Source: JBFLYN01 sp040756655
GTDB taxonomy: Bacteria; Bacillota; Sulfobacillia; UBA8153
Direction of reading: 5' to 3'
DNA length: 60,902 nt
Assembly: GCA_040756655.1 (NCBI GenBank)
Contig: JBFLYN010000017.1
Coordinates: 1-60,902 of the forward strand
Position 1 is the first letter of the stretch. Each line of letters begins with the position of its first letter. A program made the position numbers and the translations under genes. The notes beneath the pieces were generated by a model. That model worked only from the letters and a program-made list of their open reading frames with translations. It was not told the origin of the DNA and made no database searches. Positions 60,649-60,902 of this stretch are shown here, one piece after another.

Positions 60649-60660
60649 TTCGGAATCAGT
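60649..60660. repeat. Putative attR core
   Basis: TTCGGAATCAGT, identical to 52006-52017; lies 100 bases past the integrase gene. Confidence 0.65.
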
Positions 60661-60681
60661 GGTCGGTTTCGCCGGAATACG
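60661..60681. repeat. Right part of the IS21-like periodic end
   Basis: GGTCGGTTTC followed by GCCGGAATAC: the unit started at 60652 is followed by the next GGAAT at 60674, 22 bases on, continuing the 23-24-base period of 51939-52009 once the element is removed. Confidence 0.65.
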
Positions 60682-60877
60682 CCGTTAGGACGAGCGAGCT
60701 AGCTGATGACATTATCTGTAGAGGACACGGGAGGCGAATTTACGTCACTTGACGGGACACGACCTACAACTGTCCGGTCATGGCTTAAAGTGTCTGTAAA
60801 AAGAGAGCGGTCTGGGCTACCATCGGTGGTAGCATAAAACTCGACCCCTGAAGGGGCACCGAGGGAGGCCCAGACCT
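60682..60877. other. Intergenic DNA with possible IS end
   Basis: About 195 bases. GTGTCTGTAAAAA (about 60789-60801) resembles terminal sequences of some IS256-type elements, and CCCCTGAAGGGG forms a small hairpin before the last gene start. Support is weak. Confidence 0.3.
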
Positions 60878-60902
60878 ATGAAGAGGATACCACCTGTGGA
60901 GC
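60878..60902 (+). CDS. Start of a gene cut by the window edge
   Basis: ATG 60878 lies ten bases after GGGAGG (60862-60867). The visible product is MKRIPPVE. It may be a transposase, given the IS-like sequence upstream, but eight residues are not enough to say. Confidence 0.4.

Larger units (their letters stand above)
52006..60660. mobile_element. Integrative phage-satellite-like element
   Basis: An 8.65-kb block bounded by the 12-bp direct repeat TTCGGAATCAGT. Gene order: unknown protein (minus), then to the right an XRE regulator, an excisionase-like protein, a small unknown, a P4/D5 primase-helicase, P27 small terminase, two small unknowns, HK97 capsid protein and a tyrosine integrase next to the right end. 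There is no large terminase, portal, head protease or tail gene. This matches a phage satellite that borrows packaging and tails from a helper, while bringing its own capsid and packaging specificity. Confidence 0.78.

Noticed and set aside
1..60902. CRISPR array
   Set aside because: No regularly spaced 25-40-base direct repeats with unique spacers. The periodic units at 51939-52017 are contiguous IS-end repeats, not repeat-spacer units.
1..60902. rRNA genes or an origin of replication
   Set aside because: No rRNA-like sequence, DnaA-box cluster or dnaA/dnaN gene was seen.

Overview
The window is high-GC bacterial DNA from what looks like an anaerobic, Gram-positive-type Bacillota. The pointers are a Cys-type T-box leader, an FMN riboswitch, VanW, DUF1028 and DUF3786 proteins, an LDCC-like mini-protein, a glutaminyl-tRNA synthetase of its own, strong AGGAGG ribosome sites and frequent GTG/TTG starts. 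A Moorella- or Thermoanaerobacterales-like lineage is my guess; the sequence does not fix the species.

Layout. 1-5.0 kb: two PLP enzymes, a 55-aa hydrophobic protein, and a cassette of a 69-aa peptide with a GINPNSSGHG motif, a membrane protein and a radical SAM/SPASM enzyme. 5.5-11.9 kb (minus strand): glnS, a chagasin-like inhibitor, a broken alanine racemase, a frameshifted membrane protein, and cysK-cysE under a T-box. 12-17.1 kb: a decayed methyltransferase, a PAS-GGDEF-HD-GYP protein and a decayed transposon with an ATPase coupled to an HExxH protein. 17.3-24.0 kb: two FMN-binding proteins followed by a six-gene Na+-NQR-like operon whose first subunit keeps RnfC-type 4Fe-4S motifs. 24.2-28.8 kb: FMN riboswitch, surE, ribD, ribE, ribBA, ribH. 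29-33.3 kb: a PhnD-like lipoprotein, sensor kinase and NarL-type regulator, plus the wreck of a second kinase copy. 33.5-39.6 kb: tRNA-Leu(GAG), a three-domain FMN-binding protein, a second two-component pair, an ECF sigma factor and a VanW protein. 39.7-51.8 kb: DUF1028/DUF3786, a membrane spermidine-synthase-like protein, small metal-protein-like genes, lipid enzymes, a Mo-cofactor protein, several broken genes and a D-aminoacylase. 52.0-60.7 kb: an integrative phage-satellite-like element with integrase, regulators, a P4-type primase, small terminase and HK97 capsid protein, but no large terminase, portal, protease or tail genes.

Two themes tie the region together. The first is flavin: riboflavin synthesis under an FMN switch lies next to a flavin-rich ion-pumping complex and several extra covalent-FMN-type proteins. 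The second is mobile DNA and decay: at least eight genes carry stops or frameshifts, and the satellite sits inside the periodic end repeats of an IS21-like element. Its 12-bp direct repeats (52006-52017 and 60649-60660) restore the repeat register when rejoined. Some of the frameshifts could be assembly errors, because no reads are available here.
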